DNA of 38,282 bases, taken from positions 1-38,282 of the forward strand of contig JAQBOU010000122.1 in NCBI GenBank assembly GCA_028287865.1, read 5' to 3'. Made by a program: the position numbers and the translations under genes. Shown in pieces: positions 1 to 8,420 of the stretch. The DNA comes from Mucilaginibacter sp. (GTDB lineage: Bacteria > Bacteroidota > Bacteroidia > Sphingobacteriales > Sphingobacteriaceae). Position 1 is the stretch's first letter. Each line of letters starts with the position of its first letter. A model generated the notes under the pieces. That model did not search any database. It was not told the DNA's origin and was given only the letters and a program-made list of their open reading frames with translations.

Positions 1-1
1 T

Positions 2-2368
2 ATTGAAAAAGAGATTGACGAAGATGTATACCACATGGCGCGGATGGGGGTTGATGCCTTCAGGGTGCATATTTGGGATACGGAGATATCTGATACCGCA
101 GGGAATCTTTTGGAAAACGAACATTTAAATTTGTTTGATTATTTGATCTATCGCCTAAAGCAGCGTAATATAAAAATTATTATTACCCCTATTGCTTTTT
201 GGGGTAACGGATATCCGCAGAAAGACGAAAAAACTACAGGATTTTCGTCAAAATACAACAAAGGCCGGGCTACTGTAAACGAAGATGCAATAAAGGCACA
301 GGAAAACTACCTGAGGCAGTTACTACAGCATGTTAATGCTTATACAAAGCTTAGTTACCGCGATGAACCCGACATTATAGCTGCCGAGTTGAATAACGAA
401 CCAAGCCACAGCGGCCCAAAAGAGAAAGCAACCGACTATATTAACAGGCTGGCCTTAGCCGCCCGCAGCACCGGTTGGAGCAAGCCCCTTTTTTATAATA
501 TCAGCCAGTCGCCTTATTATGCTGATGCGGTGGCGAAATCAGATGTAAACGGGTTTAGCTTTCAATGGTATCCTACAGGGCTTGTGGCCGGGCATGAGCA
601 AAAAGGAAACTTCCTACCCAATGTAGACCGTTATGCCATCCCTTATGACACGATACCGCAGTTTCATAACAAAGCCCGGATGGTGTATGAATTCGATGCG
701 GCTGATGTATTGCAATCTTGTATGTATCCGGCGGTTGCCCGCAGCTTTAAACAGGCAGGTTTTCAATGGGTTACCCAGTTTGCTTATGATCCATTGGCTA
801 CCGCCTATGGAAATACGGAGTATCAAACCCATTATTTAAACCTGGCCTATACACCGCCAAAAGCCATTAGCTTTTTAATTGCCAACCGGGTATTTCATCA
901 GCTGCCGCGAAATAAAGAATATGGCTCTTACCCTGCCGACAGTGTTTTTGATGTGTATCATGTGAGTTACAACCAGTCTTTGAGCGAAATGAATACCGCA
1001 AAGGAATTTTACTATTCAGGCACAACAGCTATGTCACCAACCGACCCGGCAAAGCTGGAACATATTGCAGGAGTAGGTAGCTCGGCTATTATAAAGTATA
1101 AGGGCTACGGCGCGTATTTTATTGATAAACTGGAAAACGGTATTTGGCGGCTGGAAGTTATGCCCGATGCTATTACCATCCGCGATCCATTTGAAAAGGC
1201 TTCGCCATCAAAAGAAGTTGTGCATATTCAATGGTCGGACCAGCCTATGCAGATCAACATTGGCGATATTGGAAATGATTTTGATATTAAAGGCATCAAC
1301 CAGGATAACAGCTACCAAACAACAGCGGCCAACGGATCATTTACTATAAAACCAGGCACCTATTTATTGGTAAAAAAGGGTAAAAACACCGGGAAATGGA
1401 CCATTGGAAAAATGATTGGCAATATCGGCTTAAACGAATTTGTCGCGCCACAGCCGTTCAGCCATATGCCGTATGTAAGCTATACTCCGGTTACAGAAGT
1501 AAGCGCTGGCGCAAGTTTTATAATCAGAGCCAAAATCGTTAACATTAACCCCGACACCAAAGTTAGTTTGATACTTACTAAAGCATTTGGCCCTCCGGCA
1601 ATCATTCCAATGGAAAAGCTTACGCCTTATGATTATACAGCGGTAATTTCTGCTGCACAGGTTACACCCGGATTGCTCACCTATCGCATCATTGTTAAAG
1701 ATGGGGATAAAACCCTTTCTTTTCCTGGAGCTATTGAAGGAAATCCCTACGATTGGGATTATGTAAATAATGAATCCTGGCAAACTTTTGTAGCTGCGCC
1801 TAACGAACGGCTCAGCTTATTTAACGCAACAACAGACCGGGGCCATACCAATACTTATTTCCCTGTATTTACCCGCAACGGGGGCGCACAATTTACCAGC
1901 GGCGAAGTAACCGGGCAGCTCGCATTCAGCGCTTCGATACCAAAAATTGCAAAGGGGCAGGTAATGGGCTTCCAGTTATATATTGGTGATAAGGTAAAAT
2001 ATAGATTGCCGGAAGCTGCTGCTTTCAGCAAAGTTGTTATCAGAGCACGGATGAAAAGTGATCAACCGGGCAAATTGAGAATAGCGTTATTGACCAACGA
2101 TGCAGCGGCTTATGCGGCATCAATTGATCTCAGCAGTCAATATAAAGATATAGAGATCCCACTATCGGCTTTCAAACCGGACTCGAGCCTGTTGCTGCCG
2201 AGGCCATATCCCGAGTTTTTGCCCCTCTGGTTTAAGGCATCTTCTTTTAGCGGACTAAGCATTCAAAAGCTGGATAAACTGGAAGTTACCGCGGGTAAGG
2301 ATCTTGATCCTGCTGGTTATAATAAACCTTTTGGCATTGAAGTGGAAAGCGTTACATTGGAACCTTAA
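2..2368 (+). CDS. GH5-like secreted glycoside hydrolase, 5' end truncated by the window
   Basis: The reading frame is open from base 2 through the track's ATG at 35, so the true start and any signal peptide lie outside the window. Numbering from that ATG, residues 1-230 look like the back half of a (beta/alpha)8 glycosidase barrel. The segment AAELNNEP supplies a clan-A-type NEP motif, with E122 as likely acid/base, and MVYEFDA near residue 219 offers a candidate nucleophile. The rest is beta-rich: an Ig-like stretch around residues 480-570 and a C-terminal jelly-roll-like region (about 590-777) resembling CBM or CIA30-type domains. The family assignment (GH5-like, clan GH-A) rests on these motifs only and the substrate is unknown. 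The convergent neighbour is a GH26 mannanase, which hints at mannan or hemicellulose breakdown in the periplasm or outside the cell. Confidence 0.7.
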   Translation: MEKEIDEDVYHMARMGVDAFRVHIWDTEISDTAGNLLENEHLNLFDYLIYRLKQRNIKIIITPIAFWGNGYPQKDEKTTGFSSKYNKGRATVNEDAIKAQENYLRQLLQHVNAYTKLSYRDEPDIIAAELNNEPSHSGPKEKATDYINRLALAARSTGWSKPLFYNISQSPYYADAVAKSDVNGFSFQWYPTGLVAGHEQKGNFLPNVDRYAIPYDTIPQFHNKARMVYEFDAADVLQSCMYPAVARSFKQAGFQWVTQFAYDPLATAYGNTEYQTHYLNLAYTPPKAISFLIANRVFHQLPRNKEYGSYPADSVFDVYHVSYNQSLSEMNTAKEFYYSGTTAMSPTDPAKLEHIAGVGSSAIIKYKGYGAYFIDKLENGIWRLEVMPDAITIRDPFEKASPSKEVVHIQWSDQPMQINIGDIGNDFDIKGINQDNSYQTTAANGSFTIKPGTYLLVKKGKNTGKWTIGKMIGNIGLNEFVAPQPFSHMPYVSYTPVTEVSAGASFIIRAKIVNINPDTKVSLILTKAFGPPAIIPMEKLTPYDYTAVISAAQVTPGLLTYRIIVKDGDKTLSFPGAIEGNPYDWDYVNNESWQTFVAAPNERLSLFNATTDRGHTNTYFPVFTRNGGAQFTSGEVTGQLAFSASIPKIAKGQVMGFQLYIGDKVKYRLPEAAAFSKVVIRARMKSDQPGKLRIALLTNDAAAYAASIDLSSQYKDIEIPLSAFKPDSSLLLPRPYPEFLPLWFKASSFSGLSIQKLDKLEVTAGKDLDPAGYNKPFGIEVESVTLEP

Positions 2369-2390
2369 TTAATTAAGAAATAACATTACT

Positions 2391-2408
2391 GTATCAGTAT
2401 GCTGATAC
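2391..2408. repeat. Perfect 7-bp palindrome downstream of the GH5-like gene
   Basis: GTATCAG and CTGATAC flank a 4-base loop 22 bases after the stop codon. On the plus strand it is followed by A residues, not T, so it is not a standard intrinsic terminator. It may protect the mRNA 3' end or belong to the adjacent repeat. Confidence 0.5.
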
Positions 2409-2424
2409 AAAAAATCGCACTGTT

Positions 2425-2537
2425 GTCCGTAGTTTCCAAACTACGGACTCCTTATGCCCGGAGACTGTGTCTGCGGAATTCAAGGCTACCAGTATCACTT
2501 TCTCATTTTCAAATCAACACATTTTTAAATCTTCAAA
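2425..2537. repeat. Dispersed intergenic repeat, copy 1 (11-bp hairpin plus AT-rich tail)
   Basis: The copy starts with an 11-bp perfect stem, GTCCGTAGTTT, paired to AAACTACGGAC across a 2-base loop. A small AGAC-TGT-GTCT hairpin follows, then an AT-rich tail ending in TTCAAA. A second copy lies at 4900-5016 in the same orientation. This copy occupies the gap between two convergent genes (the GH5-like gene ends at 2368, the GH26 gene at 2561), a position suited to a bidirectional transcription stop. The 68-codon ORF across it in the track is a translation of the repeat. Confidence 0.8.
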
Positions 2538-2560
2538 TTAAAACCAGGAGTATAGCTGGG

Positions 2561-3544
2561 TCATTTCTTTCCATAAACTGCCATGATATCGGGTACTTTG
2601 TCTAAGGTGATAACCAGGTCGTTGTTATAAACATATTTAAGATACTTAGGGTCCACCTTTTTTAAGAAATTAGAGTGCCATATCATAAACCATGACCATT
2701 TGGCCCCATCCGCAAAAGATTGCGCGGGATCCGGAGGAACCGGGCATTCATGAAATGGGATTGGCATGGTGCTGCCAACTATTGATTCTGCCTTTTTGTA
2801 CATTTTTAAATGCGTACCAGTATAACTATAATCATCCGCCCCTGCAATATCTACATAATCACGACCCGGATACCACGCGCTGTCGGGATTGTTGGTGTAA
2901 CACAGCACCCATATCAGGTTGTTGAGCCTTTTTTTGTGTACATAATAATCGTACATGGTTGTCCATAGGCGTTTAAACTGTTCGGGCCCTCCTTTGCTCC
3001 ACCAAAACCACGTGCCGTTAAGTTCATGAAAAGGACGCCATAATACTGGGACATGTGCCCGTTTTAACTTTTTAAGCAGCCGCCCTTTTTCTTTAAGCTC
3101 TTTCCAAAAAGCCTTATATTCAGGTGTTCCTTTCTCAAAGCATTTATTAATATCAATCTCTTTTTTTGAATTTACATATCCGTTACCAATAGCAGGTGCT
3201 CCCCAATGCCACATAAGGGTTGGTATCCCTCCCCGTTTCCACCACTCCTTTGCAAACTTTACTTCATTTTTATTCTTGCTGCTGTCAATAAAATCCATAC
3301 CCCGTATGGCAGGCAGCTTCCCTGTAGTATCCTGAATATATTTAAGCTCATCATATTGCCCGTTAAGCACCATCTGACCTGATAACATCTTTTTTCCATA
3401 CATATCCTGTAAATAGCTATATAAAGCTTTTGCCTGTTTGGAAGCTTTTTTATTTGATAATAACAATGCATCCTGACCATAAATAGAGGCATGTATGGAT
3501 ACTGCAAAAACAAAAAACAAAGCTGCTTTACTGTAAAAATTCAT
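2561..3544 (-). CDS. GH26 beta-mannanase (endo-1,4-beta-mannosidase)
   Basis: This 327-aa exported enzyme starts with a signal peptide (hydrophobic residues 7-20, ending ASIYGQ). The single domain matches GH26: SGQM near residue 55, the acid/base motif WRPFHELNG with E174, the aromatic run TWFWW after it, and IPFHE with E266 as likely nucleophile. GH26 enzymes cut beta-1,4-mannan backbones with retention. The length fits a lone catalytic domain with no carbohydrate-binding module. It ends towards the GH5-like gene, so the two are not one operon, though they may act on related glycans. A TATATTTG box about 66 bases upstream is a plausible Bacteroidota -7 element. I am confident of the family; mannan as substrate is the usual activity, not proven here. 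Confidence 0.88.
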   Translation of the reverse strand: MNFYSKAALFFVFAVSIHASIYGQDALLLSNKKASKQAKALYSYLQDMYGKKMLSGQMVLNGQYDELKYIQDTTGKLPAIRGMDFIDSSKNKNEVKFAKEWWKRGGIPTLMWHWGAPAIGNGYVNSKKEIDINKCFEKGTPEYKAFWKELKEKGRLLKKLKRAHVPVLWRPFHELNGTWFWWSKGGPEQFKRLWTTMYDYYVHKKRLNNLIWVLCYTNNPDSAWYPGRDYVDIAGADDYSYTGTHLKMYKKAESIVGSTMPIPFHECPVPPDPAQSFADGAKWSWFMIWHSNFLKKVDPKYLKYVYNNDLVITLDKVPDIMAVYGKK

Positions 3545-3609
3545 TGGGTATTCAGTTTGATATTAATAATAAGGATGTCTTTAACAATCCGGAAACGAAT
3601 TGAAAATAT

Positions 3610-3617
3610 CAAATATA
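3610..3617 (-). promoter_or_regulatory. Putative Bacteroidota -7 element upstream of the GH26 gene
   Basis: On the minus strand the box reads TATATTTG, an exact match to TAnnTTTG. No good TTTG -33 box lies 19-21 bases upstream, so the promoter is only half supported. It would give a 5' leader of roughly 60 bases. Confidence 0.35.
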
Positions 3618-3803
3618 AACCTGTAATGATACCCAAGATAATGCTATTTTATCTTTTTCTGTTTATTTATCATTTTCTTTTGCCACTGATGACCATCTAA
3701 ACAATGGTTAAAAATAATTTTTATTTCAAAAAAATTACAAAACCAGCGTTTACCTAATTGGTTATCAATAAAAGATGTTTATTAATTAAAACGAAATACT
3801 CCT

Positions 3804-4808
3804 ATGGATAACAACGAAAAAATAAGCCGGCGTAAGGTGGTAGCCGGATTGGGCGCTGGTTTGGCAGCAGCCGTAGTTTCACCCGTCTTTGGCAGCGGGG
3901 CTCCATCGTTCAATTTAGACGGACCTACAAAGCTCGATAATCCAATTACCAAATATCCAAAGCCGCCATTTCCAACACAGCCACAACCATGGCCGGGGCT
4001 GCAAAGCAAAATGACCCCGGTTCCCGACTGCGGCGAGACAAGCTATAAAGGTTCGGGCCGTTTAGCGGGGAGAAAAGCATTGATCACAGGGGGTGACTCG
4101 GGAATGGGCCGCGCCGCAGCAATCGCTTATGCACGCGAAGGGGCAGATGTTGCCATTAACTATTTCCCTACAGAAGAACCTGATGCCCGGGAAGTGATTG
4201 CACTTATTAAAAAAGAAGGTCGTAAAGCAATTGCCATTCCCGGCGACCTGCGTGACGAGGCATTTTGTGTAAAGCTGGTACAAAAAGCGGTGGATGAGCT
4301 GGGTGGTTTGGACATTGTGGTTAATAACGCCGGAAGACAACAGGCCCACCAGTCGATCCTTGATATTTCTACCGAGGATTTCGACTCGACCATGAAGACA
4401 AATATCTATGCTCCGTTCTGGATCATCAAAGCCGCTTTGCCGCATTTGCCGCCTGGGTCGGCTATTATCGGCACTACCTCGGAACAAGCGTACAATCCCG
4501 ACGCCTGGCTGTATGACTATGCACAAACAAAGGCGGCTACGATGAACTATGTAAAGTCGCTTGCCAAACAACTTGGCCCTAAAGGTATCCGGGTTAATGG
4601 TGTAGCGCCGGGCCCTATCTGGACACCATTACAGATCAGCGGAGGAACAATTGCCGGAAAACAGGAAACTTTTGGAAGCTGGACCCCCCTGGGCCGCCCC
4701 GGTGAACCCGCTGAATTAGCTTCCATTTATGTGCAGCTTGCAGCCAGTGATGCAAGCTATGCAAACGGGCAAATTTATGGTTCTTCAGGTGGGGTTGGAC
4801 AACCCTAA
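3804..4808 (+). CDS. Tat-exported short-chain dehydrogenase/reductase
   Basis: This 334-aa SDR oxidoreductase has a twin-arginine N-terminus (SRRKVVAG, R9-R10, then a hydrophobic stretch to about residue 28) and a proline-rich linker at 35-75. The Rossmann domain begins near residue 85. It has TGGDSGMG (95-102) for NAD(P) binding, NNAG (174-177), Ser226, and the catalytic pair Tyr239/Lys243 in YAQTK. The TGGDSGxGRA signature belongs to the glucose/ribitol dehydrogenase-like 'general stress' SDR branch; the substrate cannot be told from sequence. Export through Tat would let the enzyme fold with its nucleotide before crossing the membrane. It is divergent from the GH26 gene (259-base gap) and convergent with batE. 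No clear promoter was found. Confidence 0.85.
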   Translation: MDNNEKISRRKVVAGLGAGLAAAVVSPVFGSGAPSFNLDGPTKLDNPITKYPKPPFPTQPQPWPGLQSKMTPVPDCGETSYKGSGRLAGRKALITGGDSGMGRAAAIAYAREGADVAINYFPTEEPDAREVIALIKKEGRKAIAIPGDLRDEAFCVKLVQKAVDELGGLDIVVNNAGRQQAHQSILDISTEDFDSTMKTNIYAPFWIIKAALPHLPPGSAIIGTTSEQAYNPDAWLYDYAQTKAATMNYVKSLAKQLGPKGIRVNGVAPGPIWTPLQISGGTIAGKQETFGSWTPLGRPGEPAELASIYVQLAASDASYANGQIYGSSGGVGQP

Positions 4809-4868
4809 GAAAAGTAACCAAGTGTTCCTGCGTTAGCAACCAGGAACACTTGCTTCTTCACCTCCAAT

Positions 4869-5016
4869 TTGAAAATTTAGCAATTTGAAAACCTCAGCTG
4901 TCCGTAGTTTCCAAACTACGGACTCTCTATGCCCGAAGACTGTGTCTCGCGGCATTTACGGCTACTGGTATCACGTTTTCCTGATTTTCAAATTAGCACA
5001 TTTTCAAATCTTCAAA
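4869..5016. repeat. Dispersed intergenic repeat, copy 2, with imperfect flanking inverted ends
   Basis: The core at 4900-5016 matches copy 1 (2425-2537): the same 11-bp GTCCGTAGTTT hairpin, the AGAC-TGT-GTCT motif and the AT-rich tail. This copy also has an upstream arm, TTTGAAAATTTAGC..., that pairs with the downstream TTTTCAAATTAGC... region (about 20 of 24 positions). The element therefore looks like a roughly 140-bp unit with terminal inverted repeats. It sits between the convergent ends of the SDR gene (4808) and batE (5023). Confidence 0.75.
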
Positions 5017-5022
5017 GTAAAA

Positions 5023-5784
5023 TTATATTTCCCTCACATCGGCCACCTTTATCCAGCCTTCATTGCCATTGGCCAGTCTGATCTTTTCCCAGCCATTGCT
5101 GCTTTCCAAAGCGTTTACCTTGGTGCCTTCATGTAATACAAACAGGGTATTCAAATGCTCACCGGGTCCGCTTTTTACATTGACGGAGCTACTAAAAACA
5201 ATTGCCTGCCGGTGATCTTCAAAATAATTAACCTGCTTGCCGGCAATAAAGATTGTTAAGATCCCGAGAAAAAATAAAGTTACTGCTGCATAAAAGGAGG
5301 TTTTTTTTATTAAAACAGCGTCAGCAAAAAAGTACAGGATCAATAGCACTGAGCCAACGAGTACAAACACAATGCTTAATATAGACAATGTACCAACTGA
5401 AAAGCTCAAAATAAACATCCGCCACCACCGCGCGAGAAAAAATTCGGGCACGGCATCAATTTTATCAACGGTTTTTAAGTTGGCGAACCGGATATTAAAG
5501 TTGATATCATCGTCAGCCGGGTTAAGCTTATGTGCCTTTTCGTAATATAGCAGGGCCGAAGGAATATCCTCCAGTTTATAACTTGCATTTCCCATATTAA
5601 AATATACCACCGACGACTGATATCCCTCATCCAGAATCTTATGATAAGTATTCAGCGCTTCTTTATACTGTGCTTTTGCATAATAATCGTTGCCCTTTAC
5701 AAAAAGCACATGGGTATCATCATTACCAAATGACAACAATGGTAAAACCAGTCCTATAAAAAGATATAACCCTCGTTTCAACAT
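5023..5784 (-). CDS. batE: BatE: TPR and SH3-type aerotolerance protein
   Basis: The track starts this at 5808 (261 aa, 23 bases inside batD). I prefer the internal ATG at 5784, which begins MLKRGLYLF, gives a clean signal peptide ending near SFGND, and lies one base after the batD stop. The product is then 253 aa. TPR-like helices follow (KGNDYYAKAQYKEAL and YFNMGNASYKLEDI), then two or three membrane helices (MFILSF... to ...TIFIAGK), then a C-terminal bacterial SH3-like domain (VNVKSGPGEH to GNEGWIKVADV). This architecture is that of BatE in the Bacteroides aerotolerance operon. It is the last gene of the eight-gene set, and the repeat at 4869-5016 follows it. Its molecular role is unknown; scaffolding at the membrane is inferred. 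Confidence 0.82.
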   Translation of the reverse strand: MLKRGLYLFIGLVLPLLSFGNDDTHVLFVKGNDYYAKAQYKEALNTYHKILDEGYQSSVVYFNMGNASYKLEDIPSALLYYEKAHKLNPADDDINFNIRFANLKTVDKIDAVPEFFLARWWRMFILSFSVGTLSILSIVFVLVGSVLLILYFFADAVLIKKTSFYAAVTLFFLGILTIFIAGKQVNYFEDHRQAIVFSSSVNVKSGPGEHLNTLFVLHEGTKVNALESSNGWEKIRLANGNEGWIKVADVREI

Positions 5785-5785
5785 A

Positions 5786-7591
5786 TTAAATTTTACTTTC
5801 AATATCATTTATAATACCACTGGCCTTTTCAAATACTTCCTGCTGCGATATGTGGGTTACCGGTGCATAACGGGCCATTTCGCATAAATCAAGCGTATCC
5901 AGCAGCTGGCTGATCAGCTGTTCATCAACCGACCGGGCTCTTAAAGCCGATGCGATAGTTTCCCTGTTTAAGTTTGCATATAAAATATTCAGCTTATCGC
6001 TGAGGTAGCCATACAGTCCTTTAAATACATCTTCATAAAACGCTTTCGTATTTTTTGCAAGCAGCTGCTGCTGCGCGCTGGCCAGGTGTTTGGCTGCCTG
6101 TTTGCCTGCCCTCCTGCTTTTTACTTTAACTATATCGCTGTTTTCCCTGCGTATTTTGTTACGGTAGGCAAAAGCTCCCAAACACACCAGCGGTCCAAAA
6201 GCTATCAACAAATAATATCCCGGTGAACCGAAAAAATGATCACCCTGAATGCCTAATCCGCTATCATTGGTTTTGATATACCTGATATCTTTATCCAGCA
6301 ATTTTACATCCTGTTTATCCGCATCCGGGAAGGCGGTGACATTCTGTTCATTGGTGCCTTTATCTACTTTTATAAGAAATGCCTTGGTTGATAAGCTTAC
6401 ATACCTGCCGGTAGCAGGATTAAAATACGAGAATACATAGGGGTCGATGGTATAATTGCCCTGATGCCGGGGAATTAGCAGGTAATTATAGATCCTGCTG
6501 CCGGTGGCGCCGTTATCAGTGTCTGCAACTGTATCGATAACTTTTGGGTCGTATTTTTCAAAATCAGCAGGGAAATTTATTTTCAGGGGCACAAACAATT
6601 TAATATTACCCGAACCCGTGATTTTAACTTTATAATTTAACGCTTCGTTAGCCTTTAACTCAGTTTTATCTGTTGATGCCTGGATACTGAAGTTACCAAC
6701 CGCTCCTGTAAAACCGGCAGGTTTCCCCGCATCCGGCAATGGTTTTACATGAATAGTTACGGGGGCGCTTCTAACCTTAAATTTTTCCTCCTTAAACGAT
6801 CCGAAAAATTGATCCATAACATCCTGTGCAGGTGCCGGTACTCTCACCAAAAAGGTAAACCCTAAAGGATCAATGGTTAAATTTCCGGAATGCTCCGGGA
6901 ATAAAATGGTTTTTTTTACGTCGGTAACATTGTATTTCTGGCCTTTGTAAGTTTCCACACTCCATTGAACCTGCTGCTGCAGTTGTTTAACATCTTCGCT
7001 GTAAAAACCATTTAAATCCGGCAGTTTATCTACCTGGCTTTGCTCAATTCCTATACGGGTGTACAACCTGTAATTTACTGTTATCTGTTGGCCCTGATAC
7101 ACATTGGTTTTATCTACCACCGCCCTTATAAATAATGATTTGGCTAGGTCTGCCGGGTTACCTTCCATAACAGTATTATCGGGCGCGTTGCGGCCGGCGG
7201 CATTCTGTGGAACCGGCCGCCCCTTTACTACTTTAATTTTAATGGGATTGGCGGTGAACCTGCGGCCATTAACCACTATGGTGGCCGGGCCAATAGTAAA
7301 CTCACCTTCTTTCACAGCCATTAATATGAAGCTGTAGGAGTTACTTACAGAGGAATTCCCGTTAATGGATTCCATGCTGGTTGATACATTGGGGCCAGAC
7401 AATACCTGGAAGCTGCCAAAGGTTGGCGGTGTAAACCCGTCTGCATTGGCATTTACCAAAAAGGTAATTTCAAATTGCTCCCCGGTACCTACCTCGGTTT
7501 TACTTGCTGATGCAGTAAATTTTATACCATCAGCAAATAAAAGGTTTGCACAAAGAAGCAAAAATGTTAATATGTAGTGCCTTTTATTCAT
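5786..7591 (-). CDS. batD: BatD: large membrane-anchored aerotolerance protein
   Basis: This 601-aa protein has a signal peptide (MNKRHYILTFLLLCANLLFA), a long beta-rich periplasmic portion of Ig-like segments (TASASKTEVGTGEQFEITF, ASTDKTELKANEALNYKV), one membrane helix at about residues 455-475 (YYLLIAFGPLVCLGAFAY), and a helical cytoplasmic tail. The tail pattern KGLYGYLSDKL...LNRETIASALR is typical of BatD family proteins. It lies 91 bases after batC and is followed after 1 base by the preferred batE start. BatD is expected to display an extracytoplasmic domain linked to the VWA proteins BatA and BatB in the same membrane. The family is certain by architecture and context; biochemical function is not established. 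Confidence 0.85.
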   Translation of the reverse strand: MNKRHYILTFLLLCANLLFADGIKFTASASKTEVGTGEQFEITFLVNANADGFTPPTFGSFQVLSGPNVSTSMESINGNSSVSNSYSFILMAVKEGEFTIGPATIVVNGRRFTANPIKIKVVKGRPVPQNAAGRNAPDNTVMEGNPADLAKSLFIRAVVDKTNVYQGQQITVNYRLYTRIGIEQSQVDKLPDLNGFYSEDVKQLQQQVQWSVETYKGQKYNVTDVKKTILFPEHSGNLTIDPLGFTFLVRVPAPAQDVMDQFFGSFKEEKFKVRSAPVTIHVKPLPDAGKPAGFTGAVGNFSIQASTDKTELKANEALNYKVKITGSGNIKLFVPLKINFPADFEKYDPKVIDTVADTDNGATGSRIYNYLLIPRHQGNYTIDPYVFSYFNPATGRYVSLSTKAFLIKVDKGTNEQNVTAFPDADKQDVKLLDKDIRYIKTNDSGLGIQGDHFFGSPGYYLLIAFGPLVCLGAFAYRNKIRRENSDIVKVKSRRAGKQAAKHLASAQQQLLAKNTKAFYEDVFKGLYGYLSDKLNILYANLNRETIASALRARSVDEQLISQLLDTLDLCEMARYAPVTHISQQEVFEKASGIINDIESKI

Positions 7592-7682
7592 TTATATTTT
7601 AATTGACCAGGTAGATTAATCAGGATGTCATTTTGTGTGAAACTCTTAACTGTTTAACTTAATCAACCACTCGTTTACTCCA

Positions 7683-8420
7683 TCACCAATCCTTTTGGAT
7701 CTGCATTTTAGTACCTTTTAATTTTTTATTCTTCAGCTTTTCCTGGGTTTGCTTTTCATCATTATTCATAGCATCCAGCATTCGTTCTGCATCCTGCTTT
7801 GATACTTTATCTTGTTGCTGCTGCTGATCCTTTTTGTCCTGGTTCTTATTGTCTTTATTCTTGTCGTCCTGATTCTTGTTATCCTGGTTCTTATTATCTT
7901 TATTTTTGTCGTCTTTATTCTTATTGTCTTGCTTCTGTTTATCCTGGTTCTTGTTGTCTTGATTTTTATTATCTTTCTTCTGTTGCTGCTGCTGTTTTAG
8001 CTTTTCCTGTGCATAAGCCAGGTTATAACGCGCCTCGTCGTCCTTTGGATTATTGAGCAATGATTTTTTATAGGCATTGATGCTTTCTTCCAGCTTCTTA
8101 TTTTCCAGCAAAGTATTACCCAAATTATAATAAGCAGCAGAAGCTACGGGCTTATTGTTATTGGCCGATTCTCCTAATTTGTTAAACTGGTCGCTGGCGT
8201 CGGTATATTTTTTTTGTTTGTAGAGGGCATCACCCAAATTAAAATTACCAGCAACGTTCTGATTTTTCTTTTCGACAGCCTGCCGGTAACTGGCTTCGGC
8301 TTCTTTAAATTTTTGTTGCTGATACAGGTCGTTCCCTTTTTTAATATAGCTTTTTTCCTGCTGGGCCAAAAGCAAAGTACCCTGCAGCAAAAACAACGAT
8401 ATGATCAATAATTGTTTCAT
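7683..8420 (-). CDS. batC: BatC: TPR protein with charged pentapeptide repeat tail
   Basis: This 245-aa protein has a signal peptide (to about residue 19, LLLAQ), three to four TPR-like units at residues 24-140 (KKGNDLYQQQKFKEAEASY, NLGDALYKQKKYTDAS, YNLGNTLLENKKLEES), then a low-complexity tail. Residues 151-195 are nine consecutive pentapeptides of the form [ND]KN[QK]D, flanked by polyglutamine runs. A short helical end follows. The start ATG overlaps the batB stop as ATGA, so the two are probably translationally coupled. TPR domains bind partner proteins, and in the bat operon the likely partners are BatA and BatB. The repeat tail is probably disordered. Long antisense 'ORFs' here (poly-Leu/Val) are artefacts of the repeat. 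Confidence 0.85.
   Translation of the reverse strand: MKQLLIISLFLLQGTLLLAQQEKSYIKKGNDLYQQQKFKEAEASYRQAVEKKNQNVAGNFNLGDALYKQKKYTDASDQFNKLGESANNNKPVASAAYYNLGNTLLENKKLEESINAYKKSLLNNPKDDEARYNLAYAQEKLKQQQQQKKDNKNQDNKNQDKQKQDNKNKDDKNKDNKNQDNKNQDDKNKDNKNQDKKDQQQQQDKVSKQDAERMLDAMNNDEKQTQEKLKNKKLKGTKMQIQKDW
7836..7970 (-). repeat. 15-bp tandem repeat encoding nine NKNQD-like pentapeptides in batC
   Basis: Nine in-phase 15-base units encode NKNQD, NKNQD, KQKQD, NKNKD, DKNKD, NKNQD, NKNQD, DKNKD and NKNQD. The unit length keeps frame, so copy number can change by slippage or recombination without breaking batC. Confidence 0.85.

Noticed and set aside
2399-2605. 68-aa plus-strand ORF over the intergenic repeat
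   Set aside because: It translates repeat copy 1 and overlaps the GH26 3' end; no domain or start signal.
4885-5136. 83-aa plus-strand ORF over repeat copy 2
   Set aside because: Same repeat translated, then antisense to batE.
7799-8056. Long plus-strand ORFs across batC, rich in Leu/Val/Ile/Tyr (7799-8056, 7812-8000)
   Set aside because: They are antisense translations of the NKNQD tandem repeat; the minus-strand BatC frame has signal peptide, TPRs and operon coupling.
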